This document shows, in pieces, positions 1-12,267 of a DNA stretch of 64,000 bases (positions are counted from its first letter, which is position 1; each line of letters opens with the position of its first letter). The stretch covers positions 124,001 through 188,000 of the forward strand of contig JALJCO010013448.1 of assembly GCA_023101725.1 (NCBI GenBank), written 5' to 3'. The position numbers and the translations under genes are program-made. Source of the DNA: Atherinomorus stipes. Its lineage: Eukaryota; Chordata; Actinopteri; Atheriniformes; Atherinidae. The notes under the pieces were generated by a model, which was not told the DNA's origin, did no database searches, and worked only from the letters and a program-made list of their open reading frames with translations.

Positions 1-132
1 GTCTCCTAAGTCCAGGTAGAGGTCCGGTAGTATTCCAAGTCAAGGAAGAGGTCCTGTAGTCTCCCAAGTCCGGGTAGAGGTCCTGTAGTCTCCTAAGTCC
101 AGGTAGAGGTCCTGTAGTCTACAAGTCCAGGT
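1..132. repeat. 29-bp tandem repeat, about 4.5 copies, cut by the window edge
   Basis: Units starting near 1, 30, 59, 88 and 117 read GTCTCCTAAGTCCAGGTAGA plus GGTCCTGTA with few changes. The last unit is partial, and the array must continue to the left of the window. Confidence 0.9.
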
Positions 133-1330
133 TTTTAGTTTTTGAAATTCCATCTTTATCCTACGTATGTTTCCCGGTTTGTGGTTTTCTCCTCCTTGAT
201 ATTATTATTTTTTCCATGTTGCCCTGTTCTTAACATGCTTTTTAATCCAAATTCTTCTCTTTATCATTTGTGCTGTTTTTTAGTCTCTGCTGTCGCAGAA
301 TTGTTTTTAGTGTTTTGGCACCTTTGGTGATCAGTTGATTGTTGTTAAGTGTGCTCTATAAATAAATTTGAACGTGAAATGAACGTATTTCATGCTTTTC
401 TGTCATGGCAGTCTCACTTCTTTGAGGTCACCTAAATACACCGACCCAGGTCCGCGCAGATCCAGGATGACCCCGTTTACTCGCTCCTGGTCACCCAGAG
501 GTCACCGCCTTCCATGACCGTGCGCACACAGAGGATGAGCGTGCATCCTCTGGACATCCGCAGGGTCAGTAATCCCTCTTCCAGGCCATTAGGGACGAGT
601 AAAGCGCCGAGTCATCCAGATGTTTCTGTGTTTAGGTTTAAAAGTCTGCATGAGAGTTTCCACTTTTCCTTTTAATCCTTCTCAGAAATAAAAGTCCTTT
701 TTGCCTTTAAAGCGAGCAGCTTTGGCCTGCAGTCGGTGCGTAGCTGCAGGATTTCGCACCTTCTCCTGGACTGCACACATTACACGACTGTGAACAGATT
801 TTGCGATGGTCTCGCCCGGTTCCCACCTCCAGTTCACACCCGTTCTCGTCTGCCAGTCCTGAGTGTGGTCCGACCGGGTCAAACTGCCACATCCACAGAA
901 CGCTTCGCTCCACCGGCCTCAATTTTCACCACAGCGTGCGGACCCGACACCTCGCGGCACTTTTCAATTAGGCGGAACGGAAGGCGAAGCCGGGTGTGAG
1001 GCTGACGGCCTCGGCGTGAAAACCCGCCGGCTCGCGCTCAGCACACGGGAGGCTTCATTCAGCCTCACATTCCCTCCTCTTTAATTAAGCTTTGCTTTTA
1101 TTCTCTCTCAATTCTCCATCATTTCACCTTTAGGGGGGAAAGAAAGGAAAAAACATCATTCAGATGAAGTGGATGTCTCATATGTTCCTCTGAAGCAAAG
1201 AGAGAAAAAAGATCACCACCGGAGCGCAAACTCCACCGGGAGTGAAGTTAAATAACTGCAGTTCTCTCTTCATCCACTAGGGGCTCCATAACAGAGCAAA
1301 ACCCCATAGACTCCCGCGTTAAAAGGACCA
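133..1330. other. Intronic or intergenic sequence without recognised genes
   Basis: No exon with splice sites was recognised. Near 345-385 a stretch (ctctataaataaatttga) resembles a fish LINE 3-prime tail. Between about 700 and 1,070 the DNA is GC-richer and has short open frames in several readings, none resembling a known protein. Confidence 0.5.
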
Positions 1331-1334
1331 ACTT

Positions 1335-2152
1335 CACAGGAGAAATAAACACGTTTAAAGCAGAATACACGTTTACAGCAGAAATAAACATGTTTACAGC
1401 AGAATAAAGTTTACAGCAAAAAAATAACATGTTTACAGCAGAAATAAGCATAATTACGGCAGAAATAAACATATTCCAGCAAAAATAAACATGCAAACAG
1501 CAGAATAAACATGTTTACAGCAGAATAAACATGTTTACAGCAGAAATAAACATGTTTACAGCAGAAATAAGCATAATTACGGCAGAATAAACATGTTTAC
1601 AGCAGAATAAACATGTCTACAGCAGAATAAACATGTTTACAGCAGAAATAAGCATAATTACGGCAGAAATAAACACATTTACAGAAAAAAAAACAAGTTA
1701 ATGGCAGAAATAAACATATTCCGGCAAAAATAAACATGCAAACAGCAGAATAAACATGTTTACAGCAGAATAAACATGTTTACGACAGAAATAAACATGT
1801 TTACAGCACAAATAAACATGTTTATGGTAGAATAAACATGTCTACAACAGAATAAACATGTTGACAGCAGAAATAAGGATAATTAGAGCAGAAATAAACA
1901 CATTTATGACAGAAATAAACATGTTTATGGCTGAATACACGTTTACAGCAGAAATAAACATGTTTACGACAGAAATAAACATGTTTACAGCACAAATAAA
2001 CATGTTTATGGTAGAATAAACATGTCTACAACAGAATAAACATGTTGACAGCAGAAATAAGGATAATTAGAGCAGAAATAAACACATTTATGACAGAAAT
2101 AAACATGTTTATGGCTGAATACACGTTTACAGCAGAAATAAACATGTTTACA
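1335..2152. repeat. 21-22-bp AT-rich minisatellite with a 184-bp higher-order repeat
   Basis: The unit is close to CAGAAATAAACATGTTTACAG, about 38 degenerate copies. Distinctive variants (tacgacag, gcacaaat, ggtagaat, aaggataattagag, ggctgaatacac) recur in the same order at about 1,781-1,960 and 1,965-2,145. That is a 184-bp offset and points to recent duplication of an eight- to nine-unit block. Confidence 0.92.
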
Positions 2153-3370
2153 GCCTAGTTCTAAACATAATTTTGGCTTTAATAGGTCAAGTTTACCTTC
2201 ATGTCAATTATGAGGGAGGTGAATTTCTTTATGACTCATCCGTTTAGATGTTATTTAATCTTGAAAATACACATAATTAGGGGTGTGTCCTTTTTATTTA
2301 CAGGTGACAGACCAGGTTCCGGTTTTAGCCGTGTAGGCTAATAGTTAGCACCCTGCTAGCTCCCAGGAAGGCCTCAGCCTGTAGCAGAGTTGCACAACGG
2401 TGGTTTTTAGCAGCTAACAGCAAGTCTGAGCGTGTCTTCCCTTTAAACCGTCTATCTTCCTTCGTTTCTGTTCATTTCAGATTAGCTCGGTTCGCGTTAG
2501 CTAGGCTGTCAATCATCCCGCGGCTCCTAGCTGCCTTGTCTTTGCCCAATTTTAGTATTTTCCAAGAGTGACGACACACGTGACACAGTAAGATGGTGAC
2601 GGTGGGACACGCCCACCTGGCTTTACTTTCGTCTCTTCATGACCCGATAATATGTCCACTTTTTAGTCTTTGATCACCACGAACTACCGTGACCCTGACG
2701 CATGGAAAAAGCTGATTGTTCTGATGTACTTTGCAACAAAAATCAAGCCAAAACATCCTTAATCAACACGAAGCCACTATATGAGCTGAACAGCATCTAT
2801 CACCTGTGTCTTTCACTCTCCCTCACTGTTGCCATGGCGATTATAGCTCCTATAATCCATTTAACCGGACCAGTCCCTGCAGAGAACATCTATTCCTACT
2901 GGTTTACAACACCTGCAGCTGGTGGGAGTCCAGTCTGATCAATACCTGAGGACGATTCCAGAAGACGTCTGCGGGACGCTGCATCTGCGAGATGCTGATT
3001 CGTTTACAGAACGTCAGATTTCCGTTGTATCGACCGCTGTTTCTAATCACTCTCAGTCATAATCAGGTCTTAGTTCTCGCTTCACCTGCAGCAGCAAGGG
3101 CTGCTGGGAGGGTCTGATCAGATTAGACGCTTCCTCTGTTGCATCTAATCTGAAACAAAGTTGCTAATTAATCTCCTAAACACCTTCTGCACCCTCTGCT
3201 TTTATCACAAACTGTGTTTTTATGGAAAGTTCACAGTCTGCAGTTCTGGTTTTTATCCAGACCACCATCTTTGATCTAGTTTCACTCATTCCAGGAGCTA
3301 TCACCTGGACTGTTGCGGTTGAACGCCCTCACAGTTTCATTTTTGCACCATTTTTATTTAGACCTTGTAT
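2153..3370. other. Intron sequence, no gene seen
   Basis: Mixed-composition sequence with several GCTAGC-like patches around 2,330-2,520. No exon with splice sites matching a known protein was seen, and no clear transposon ends. Confidence 0.45.
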
Positions 3371-3558
3371 CAGCGATCCTAAATCCTGGTCCTGGAGGAC
3401 CTGCAGGTTTTAGAAGTTTCCCTATTGCCGCGCACCTGACTCAATTCATTGTGCAGAACTTGGAAATGAACTCTGCTCAAGTCTGAGTCTGAATCAGGAG
3501 TTTGAAAACTAAAACCTGCAGGACACCGGCCCTCCAGGACCAGGTCTGAGGATCCCTG
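3371..3558. mobile_element. Short hAT-type MITE with palindromic ends
   Basis: The left end (CAGCGATCCTAAATCCTGGT) is the imperfect inverse of the right end (ACCAGGTCTGAGGATCCCTG). Inside, CCTGCAGGTTTT and AAAACCTGCAGG also pair. The same family, with a clean target duplication, sits at 62,301-62,514. No clear 8-bp duplication survives here. Confidence 0.75.
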
Positions 3559-3689
3559 TTCTAGATCAATGACTAATCAAAACTTTTGGATAACTTTTAA
3601 ATATTTAGGGTGCCTGCAGAAACTTTTTTCACGGTGTCCAGAGAAAATATCAGGCAGCCAGCAGTTATTAATGAATAACTTCTGTTTCT

Positions 3690-3830
3690 TTAAACCTGGA
3701 AATTATTTCAAGGAATATATACGTGCATTTACTCGCCGGTAACATTTCAGTATCACTCTGTCTCCTTTGGACGCTACTGTAAATAGTCCCGAGGCTTAGT
3801 CCAGGTTTGTCAGTGAATTGTGCACTTGCG
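3690..3830. repeat. Fragment of a dispersed element also present at 48.07-48.15 kb
   Basis: The stretch around 3,700-3,800 (gtgcatttactcgccggtaa...) is similar to 48,070-48,145 (gtgcatttacttaccagtaa...). A second block of the same element (gacattatctgcagcaaaac) recurs in the same order near 5,140 and 48,217. This suggests an older, interrupted copy between 3.7 and 5.2 kb. Confidence 0.55.
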
Positions 3831-3978
3831 GATAAAAGCGCCAGATTTTCTATGAAGCTTCCTTAGGACAAAAGAAAGGATTTTAGCTCAGGAACCCAAC
3901 ACAGATACTTGAAATATCCATACAGAACACAAAAGTTGTATTATTAATATATAATAAAGGAAAATCTTGAGTCATAAG

Positions 3979-4249
3979 TAGAGCTGGACAATTATGCAAA
4001 AAATTATAATAATTTTTTTCACTGATATTGAAATCATGATTAATATACACGATTTTCATTGATTTTATAAAAATTGTTTATTGAACCACATAACTCAACT
4101 TCAAATATAACTTTTAAAAAAATAAACCGAGAAAAAATTAGAAACAAGTAAAGGAGTAAAATAAGAATATTATTCAAAATAATAATAGCAATAAAAATGA
4201 ATACTCAGTCTACATGCATGACTAAAATTCGATTATTTGTCCAGCTGTA
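3979..4249. mobile_element. 271-bp hAT-type MITE with an 8-bp target duplication
   Basis: Inverted ends TAGAGCTGGACAATTATG and its near-inverse ending CCAGCTGTA are flanked on both sides by the identical octamer GTCATAAG (3,971-3,978 and 4,250-4,257). The interior is AT-rich and non-coding. An 8-bp duplication is characteristic of hAT transposons. Confidence 0.9.
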
Positions 4250-6240
4250 GTCATAAGAATCTTATTTGAATTTGTCATCTGACTATTAAGCCTCCAAAAT
4301 GGTGTGTAAAATAGAGTATCAAGACACCTGGTCTCCATAATTACTGCACAATATAGGCAGATTTTTAATAAAAGTATTATGTTTATGTAAAGAGTTCTTC
4401 ATTTTTGACACAAACCTAAAAGAGGAAGTTCAGGATTTTTGACACGGAGCCTCATTTTTGAGTGAACAGCTAACAGCTAACACATGGCTAACTCGTGGCA
4501 AATAATTAGTCTTTAAAAACAAGAAGATAACAAATTACTTGGTTCCAGTTGAGTTTAAAATAGTTACTGTTAATTAAAATTACAATGGAAGGATGGATGC
4601 ATCTTGGAAGCAGCAGAAAGTCCTGTGAAGACCCGAGGGTCTTTACGAGCGTTTAAACATTAATCGGCAATACAACAGAAGGCTGAGCCGTTACTGTCCA
4701 TCTGTAAAACTGGAAAAGTAACTTAAAAACTAAAAGAGAAACCACATTAAAATCCATATTAACGGAGGTGTAGAGCTTCCTCCTGCAACTTCATGTCCGG
4801 TTTCTGCGAACAGCACCACAGTTTGGTCAGATGTGCTGAAATGCAGCGATGTTTCCCAGTAACTAATCAATGCAGGTGCGCCGCTTTCTGTTTCATAGAT
4901 CGTCATGAAAAATGTTTTTGTCTGTCGCTAAAAATGTCAAATCATGTCATCAGCACTAAGTGCATTAAGTGTTTCTCATGAAATAAGCCAAACATGTTTC
5001 AGACTATGATGCGTATTCATTTGTAGTGTTCACAGCAACAAAGGTGTTCCTGATGATACCTCATGTTCTGTGACTTGTATCATTTCAAAATAAGTCAATT
5101 TTAGCACATTTGAAAGTAATCTAATGAATCCTCTATAAGACATTATCTGCAGCAAAACTCCATTATTTTATCACTTTTAACACTTTAAAGTGTTGATGAC
5201 ACGACCGTAACTTCAAGTAACTTTGCCATCCGACAACACACCAGGACAAAATAAGTAGTTCTGTGCAGTTAATGAGACGTGTATTTACGTAAATTTCCTA
5301 TGTTTAGGAGGTGCAGCTAAGCGCTAATAGCTTTTCACTGGCGAACCTAGCCTCCGTGACATGATGACAGTGAGATAAGGAGTTACGGTCGGCTCATTGA
5401 TTTACATGTATAATCAAAGACATGGAAAACATGAAAGATGCTCCAGAACAGCTGAACTGGAACTGGTTTGTGGCGGATCATCAACCAGTTCAGTAGAGTC
5501 TGACTGTGCCATCACAATGGGAAACCTTGTGATGCCATACAGACAATAATCCAGCATGTTTAATAAACCTGCATCCAATTAAACAAGCAAGTAAAATGAC
5601 TGAAAATAGAGTATAAAGGAGAAAAATGTCTGATTTTGTAAGTAAGAGTTGTTTGCTCGGATCAGTGGAAACGGCTGCAGAGGTTGTGCATTTGTACATG
5701 TCAGAAACTCTGTGTATATAATTCAAGCGTAGCCACCATATCGCAAACTCCACACGTCTACCCTTCATGATTCAGTAATTTAGCAGGTTTAGATGCACTC
5801 CACATCGAGCTGTCAGTCAAATCCTGGCTGCTGTGAGTTTCCTGACCTTCCCGAGCTGATCTCAACATCTGTCCTCCAACCACAAACTGTCACATCGCAC
5901 ACACCGAGCAATGTGTCTGAAGCAATCTGAAATAACAGCCAGAAGAAGATAGAGAGGGAACAGCTCCACTCCGTCTAGCCTGCAGATATTTACCGTCCGA
6001 CATTTATTCCAGGGAGCAGAGACGATCTCCAGTTTCTGTTTTACATCAATCTGCGCTGCGTCGCAGGAAAATAAACAAGAGCCGACACGGTGGATTAAAT
6101 CTGATTATGTGACAAAGGGCAGTGATATTGACACCTTCTGACCAAAGTCATGGATCAATCTGTGAGGATGACAGTATAAAACTATGAGTAAAATTCCTGT
6201 TTAATAAGAGTTGGGTTTTTGTTTTAAATTCATATTTCCA
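4250..6240. other. Intron with scattered repeat fragments
   Basis: Around 4,420-4,470 (ggatttttgacacggagcct) is a fragment related to the arm of the large foldback at 35,205. Around 5,131-5,190 is the second block shared with 48.2 kb. From about 5,810 to 6,130 the sequence is non-repetitive and of balanced composition, so it could hold a conserved non-coding element. No exon was recognised. Confidence 0.45.
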
Positions 6241-6352
6241 GATTTTATGAACATATTTTATTCCCAGTAGAACATAGACAACAAATCAGATGATGTAAGT
6301 AAAAGATTTTATCATTTAATGGAAAATATTCACTTATTGTGAATCTGATGCA

Positions 6353-7599
6353 GCAACACTTCTGAAAAAAGTAGTTCCAGGGTGACATTTACCATCGTGT
6401 AGTAACACGTCTGTAAAAAGTAGTTCCAGGGTGATGTTTATCATCGTGTAGTAACACGTCTGTAAAAAGTAGTTCCAGGGTGATGTTTACTATCGTGTAG
6501 TAACGTTTCTGTAAAAAGTAGTTCCAGGGTGATGTTTATCATCGTGTAGTAACACGTCTGTAAAAAGTAGTTCCAGGGTGATGTTTATCATCGTGTAGTA
6601 ACACGTCTGTAAAAAGTAGTTCCAGAGTGACATTTACCATCGTGTAGTAACACGTCTGTAGAAAGTAGTTCCAGGGTGATGTTTACCATCGTGTAGTAAC
6701 ACGTCTGTAAAAAGTAGTTCCAGGGTGATGTTTACCATCGTGTAGTAACGTTTCTGTAAAAAGTAGTTCCAGGGTGATGTTTATCATCGTGTAGTAACAC
6801 GTCTGTAAAAAGTAGTTCCAGGGTGACATTTACCATCGTGTAGTAACACGTCTGTAAAAAGTAGTTCCAGGGTGATGTTTACCATCGTGTAGTAACGTTT
6901 CTGTAAAAAGTAGTTCCAGGATGATGTTTATCATCGTGTAGTAGCACGTCTGTAAAAAGTAGTTCCAGGGTGATGTTTATCATCGTGTAGTAACACGTCT
7001 GTAAAAAGTAGTTCCAGGGTGATGTTTACCATAGTGTAGTAACACGTCTGTAAAAAGTAGTTCCAGGGTGATGTTTACCATCGTGTAGCAACACGTCTGT
7101 AAAAAGTAGTTCCAGGATGATGTTTACCATCGTGTAGTAACACGTCAGTAAAAAGTAGTTCCAGGGTGATGTTTACCATCGTGTAGTAACACGTCTGTAA
7201 AAAGTAGTTCCAGGGTGATGTTTACCATCGTGTAGTAACACGTCAGTAAAAAGTAGTTTCAGGATGATGTTTACCATCGTGTAGTAACACGTCAGTAAAA
7301 AGTAGTTCCAGGGTGATGTTTACCATCGTGTAGTAACACGTCTGTAAAAAGTAGTTCCAGGGTGATGTTTACCATCGTGTAGTAACACGTCAGTAAAAAG
7401 TAGTTCCAGGGTGATGTTTAACATCGTGTAGTAACACGTCAGTAAAAAGTAGTTCCAGGGTGATGTTTACCATCGTGTAGTAACACGTCTGTAAAAAGTA
7501 GTTCCAGGATGATGTTTACCATCGTGTAGTAACACGTCAGTAAAAAGTAGTTCCAGGGTGACGTTTACCATCGTGTAGTAACACGCCTGTAAAAAGTAG
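6353..7599 (+). repeat. 49-bp minisatellite, array 1 (about 25 copies)
   Basis: The unit runs GTAACACGTCTGTAAAAAGT, AGTTCCAGGGTGATGTTTAC, CATCGTGTA (49 bp). Variants such as taacgtttctg (near 6,501, 6,745 and 6,893, at multiples of 49) and acgtcagt mark sub-blocks. The left flank (6,240-6,358) is a dispersed element ending CTGATGCAGCAACAC, also found in inverse orientation at the right edge of array 3. Confidence 0.97.
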
Positions 7600-7699
7600 C
7601 TATCTGGAAACTAGAGATGGTTGTGGTGGAAATCCCAGTAAATACTGGTAAAGACCAAAAACCACCAAATCTCCTTTCTTTCTCATTCCAATGCTCAGT

Positions 7700-7800
7700 T
7701 TTTAACTTCGGTGAGTCGTCTTCACCACGTCTGCATGACTGGATGCTGCCGTGCGATTGGCTGGTTGGATATTTGCGTTAACACCAACATCTCTGTCCTC
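7700..7800 (+). repeat. Fragment of a dispersed (Tc1/mariner-like) repeat
   Basis: GTCGTCTTCACCACGTCT followed by catgactggatgctgc and a gattggct/gatatttgcgttaac segment matches 31,818-31,900 in this window. It also resembles the 3-prime region of a common fish Tc1-type element. The family name is from memory. Confidence 0.5.
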
Positions 7801-7929
7801 TGCTTTGAAACTGTGTTGGATCATTTCCACATCTTCTACCAGTTTAAGGTTTGGGGGTCGGCTGCAGATCACGGGTTTGATCTCTGAATCTCCATCATAA
7901 TCCTCTGTGGTTAAAAGCATCTATTAATC

Positions 7930-9480
7930 TAACGAAACGTCAGATTAAAGATGAGAAAAAGCGGTGTAATGTGACCAGAATGGAGCATCTCTGTCTCAGG
8001 TGTTTCATTTCATGCAGAGCTACGCTTCAGTTCTGAACACAAACCCAAGTTTCTGCACATCAGAAATCTAAACAACCGAATCTTGTCAGTTTTAAAGATA
8101 AAAAGCTGTCAGAGTTGGCACAGGTTAATAAGGGCATGGCTCGGAGATACGGAGGAAAAAATACTGACATTTCCTCACAGCGAGACAAGACGTGTCGAAT
8201 ATCCGAGGCTGCACTGAGCTTCAGCGGCCCACCCCCTTCCCAAAACTTTCCCATTTGCCTGATTTGACTCCGACTCTGCAGGGGGAGATGAGATCTGGCG
8301 TCCTTGAAGCTGCCGTTGTGAAATAAAAAGCTAAATATCTTTTCAATCAGCGCGTCAACAGTTGCAGCGTTTCTGAACAAACGGCCGCATAAATAAATCA
8401 AACTGGGAGGAAAACGAACCAATGTGAGAGTATCTGATTCTGGATGGAGGGGAAAGACAATGAAGGGGGGGTGCAGGGAGAGGGAAGTAGGGGGAGGGAG
8501 AGTGTCAGGGGCAAACCTTATTGATCTGGAGGCTTAATTAACCGTCAGATGCCTCTGACACAGTCTCTGATCTTCTGTGATCAGTGGCACACTGGCACCG
8601 CTCTGGAGGGGGAGGTGATGGGGGGGGGTGCAGAAAAGAAATAGGAGAGTTGATGGAATAAGGGCACAGGGGCAAAAATGGAGATCACTGACAAATTCTG
8701 CCTTTATTTCACCAGGAAGAGTCTGAGTGAGATTAAAATCTTTTCCATTCACACTGGCTGAGGTGTAAAAATGAATGAATGAATTATTTAAAATCCCCAA
8801 ATCAAGCACAACATCTGCAAACAGATGCATCTGCCTCTAAATCAACCAACATTTATTAAAAGCATCCAATGAGACCAGGTGATGGAGTTTCAGGTCTTTG
8901 TGTAAAGCTCGCTCCGGGCAAAGTGAGCAGCAGAAAAGAAAACTGTTATCCCATCTAAGGTCGTATCTCTGGGACCAAAAATGATAGAAACTCCTGCAAA
9001 CAAGGACTAAAAGGTCTGTTCTGATGGAGGAAAGCGGTAAATAAGAACATGCCTGTGTCTCAGTCTTCGTATGGACAAACGTCCAACATGTTCCTACAAT
9101 AAACAGCGATGAGTGAAAAGTCTGGGGTTTGAGACCAAGACCAAGATCTCTGCAGGATGATAGAAACTACAGATGTGAAGCCGGCAGAGAGAAAACTGGG
9201 GACCGACTTTGGTTTGATCTTCGCAGGAGTTTCAATCGAAAGATTTAGGTGAACTGTGTTTAAAACCAGCTGTAACTGGGTGGGTGCCTGGATTGGTGTC
9301 GGGGCTGTGTAATACATCACAGCGTCATCAGCATATAGGGGAAATTTTGCTTTGGACATATGTGGGTGGATGTTACTGATAGGCTACCAAGAATAAAAAA
9401 AAAGTGGTAAGAGATAAATCTGTGAAATAACATACTGATCAATTACTAAGTTATTAAGTTATTACAAATACCATGTTAAA
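7930..9480. other. Intron sequence, no exon recognised
   Basis: It contains G-rich runs near 8,465-8,505 and 8,610-8,630. Long open frames on the minus strand (8,060-8,420 and 8,534-8,830) have no recognisable protein similarity. No recognisable transposon ends. Confidence 0.45.
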
Positions 9481-9640
9481 AATCCCAATTTGGCATTATC
9501 TCAGCAAGAGAAGCTGATTTTGGGAACGTAGGTGTCTTGACACAGCAGTGAACCGAATCCACCAGAAAACATTGATCCTCCTTATTTATGAAGTTTCTGA
9601 TAGTTTTCAAGCCTGAAATGTAGAATTTTTATCTGAGTGT
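9480..9640. repeat. Left member of a diverged direct repeat flanking foldback copy A
   Basis: AAAATCCCAATTTGGC through the following ~150 bp (gagaagctgattttgg..., ctccttattta...gtttctgatag, tttcaagcct) resembles 11,570-11,715 in the same orientation. The two lie either side of the foldback at 9,869-11,003. Confidence 0.5.
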
Positions 9641-9868
9641 CCAGAACCTATGGATGAATTCCAGTTCCTGTCTTTACCCTCAATTTAAAAAATGTGCTCT
9701 CCCGCGAAGTGCAAGTGCTGTCCGGATTCTCAGAACGTTAAGTTAAGGCAAGTTTGAGGCTGAATATCCTCAATACTGAGATCCTCCGACACCACCTTGT
9801 GAGTAAGGATTACCCAGAATGCAGCAGCCAAGAAGGTGAGCTGCAAATGTATATATTTTTTTGTTAAT

Positions 9869-11003
9869 AGGGGATTATCACACTTACCGGAACTCCCCGG
9901 TATTTGGGCACTTCGTCTTCCGGGCCATTTTAACAACAGCCGTTCCTGCTCTGTTATACTGTTTAAATCGGATAAACTCCAAACATACTTAAGTTTTCGT
10001 TCCAGACCGAAGTGATACTAAGGATCAAAAGCTGGATCAAAGCGATCGATTCGCCGCGGTGAAGGACCGAACTTTATAATAAAACACACGTTTGTTTGTC
10101 GCCGGTGGGGCACAACACCGGCACTTCACAGCATGCTAGCATTAGCCAGCTAGCGTTTACTGACGTGCTTAACATTGTGCGTCTTAAAACACACAAACAT
10201 CTGAAAATCGGGTCTGTACCCCCCCGTTTCCAGTGGAACAACTGGGGACTGCCAAGAAAGGAGACGCTTTCAGATGCTTGTGTGTTTTCAGCCGCACAAA
10301 GTTAGGCACGTTATCGAGCTGGCTAATGCTAGCCTGCTAACACAACTGCGCAGTCTGCCGGCCACAAACAAACGTGTGTCGTTTTATTATAAAGTTCGGT
10401 CCTTCACCGCGGCGAATCGGTCGTTTTGATCCACTTCTTCCTCAGCATCACTTCAGCCTGGAATGAAAACTTGGCATTGGCGTTCATCCGATTTACAAAG
10501 TTTAACAGAGTAGTAGCTGATGGACTACTGTTAGCAGGTTAGCATTAGCCAGCTTGATGACGTGCCTAACTTTGTGCGGCTGAAAACACACAAGCATCTG
10601 AAAGCGTCTCCTTTCTTGGCAGTCCCCAGTTGTTTCACTGGAAACGGGGGGGGGGGGGTACAGACCCGATTTTCAGATGTTTGTGTGTTTTAAGACGCAA
10701 AAAGTTAAGCAGGTCGGTAAACGCTAGCTGGCTAATGCTAGCATGCCAGTGTTGTGCCCCTCCGGCTGCAAACAAACATGCTACGTTGTTTTATTATAAA
10801 GTTCGGCCCTTCACGCTGGAGAATCGCTTTGATCCACTTCTTCTTTAGTATCACTTCAGTCTGGAATCCATGAAAATTTAAGTAGGGTTGGCGTTTATTC
10901 GCGTTATGTACGAAGTAAAGCAGGGACATTGAACTGGGCCGGAAGTGGGCCCTATAAGTGTTTCAAACCGGAAGTTCGGAACACGGAAGCGTGATAATAC
11001 CCC
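9869..11003. mobile_element. 1.13-kb foldback element, copy A
   Basis: Terminal inverted repeats begin AGGGGATTATCAC and end GTGATAATACCCC. The whole element folds back on itself. The left arm carries a 69-codon open frame (10,096-10,305, beginning MSPVGHNTGTSQ) that is also present in copies B and C; the right-arm version is broken here by several changes, including a longer G run near 10,648. No similarity of this peptide to a transposase was recognised. Confidence 0.92.
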
Positions 11004-11569
11004 ATAGAGATATAAATATCAGGAAAACCATTGTTTTATCTAAGTTTAGGCTCATGTTATGGATTAGTTACCTCATTGTTGCATAACATTTATTTTTATT
11101 TTATGATCTTTTGTCAGTAGCGGCCGGTGTGGTCAAGCCATGCTGCCATCGTTTAAGTTAGTTAACGTTACAAAATGGTCATTTTTCTTGGTGCTAATGT
11201 TGTTGTTTTATTAAGATAACAGCCTGTATAACGTGCTTGTACCAATAAGGGTATAAGACAACTGGGCTGATGTCATCTCCCGTAGCCACAGAGTTATCTA
11301 ACGATAGTTATAGCTGGTGTTTTGCCTTTCAGTAAGCCGTGGTTTGCAGTGACAGCTGAATATGTTCATGGTGGTGTTATTAATACAGACTATTTGTTTA
11401 ATAACTCTGACAGAGTTATCAAACAGTTTGAAGACGTATCCGCATTTAAGGGGTGTCCCATTTCTACTGCAAGTCACAAAATAGTCCTTAACACTTGGTT
11501 TTGAGGGCTACGAAGATTGAGGGTTAACATAAGAATTGGAATTGGCCCAAAGTTATTACAGCTGCTGTT

Positions 11570-11715
11570 CTAAAAATCCCCATTTGCTCCTATCTTGGTG
11601 AGAAAAGCTAAATTTTGGGTGCTTTTTCCACAGCTGTTAAGATAATACATCAAAATCCACTTTATGCTCCTTATTGGTGAAGATTCGGACAGTTTCCAGC
11701 CTCACATGAAGAGGA
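11570..11715. repeat. Right member of a diverged direct repeat flanking foldback copy A
   Basis: It matches 9,480-9,640 in order and orientation with many substitutions. Either an older element was split by later insertions or two copies landed close together. Confidence 0.5.
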
Positions 11716-11764
11716 CGGACACAAGATGACCCGTTAAATGTATCACACAAGTAAGCACTCAGTC

Positions 11765-11835
11765 ATCGGGGGTCATGGACACTTAAGTATGTTATTTTAT
11801 GGGTCATGGCTGAAAAAATTTGAAAACCACTACTC
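11765..11835. mobile_element. hAT (Charlie-type) right-end fragment
   Basis: GGGTCATGGCTGAAAAAATT followed by TGAAAACCACT has the classic form of a hAT-Charlie right terminus. No matching left end was identified nearby. Confidence 0.5.
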
Positions 11836-12267
11836 TAGCGAGGTCCATGAAAACGGCAGCAGTGTTGTTTATTGCTGTGAGTGAGATTTCCACCTTTCAG
11901 CCATCTCGTATGCTGCACGCTGACCTGCAGTGTCAGTGATGCATCATTCACACGTCAGCAGACATTCAGAATCTGCTCTTCACATGTCGGTGGCACCAGC
12001 AGCACTCGCTGGCCAGCCTGATAGCAAGAAGGTCAATCAGGAGACAGACTTCTGCTGCGTGTATCACACCAACATATCTCAACAGGCCAAGGACTTGGAC
12101 GTGAGCGGGATGCCCGGGACACGGCCTCTCCGATAAACCTCGCTTCAAAGCATCGCTGCTCGGACAAACGGGCAGAATCCCTGCACCATCAAGTCTCCCG
12201 GATCTGCTCAGGCTCTCCGGTTTAAGACTTTCTTCCTTTTGTATAATAAATTATAAAAAATTATTTT

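Noticed and set aside
6353..7599. CRISPR-like array of regularly spaced repeats
   Set aside because: The 49-bp units are head to tail without unique spacers, and the host is a vertebrate.
8060..8830. Two minus-strand open frames
   Set aside because: No recognisable domains, no match to the Par-3 segment expected next, and no fitting splice sites.
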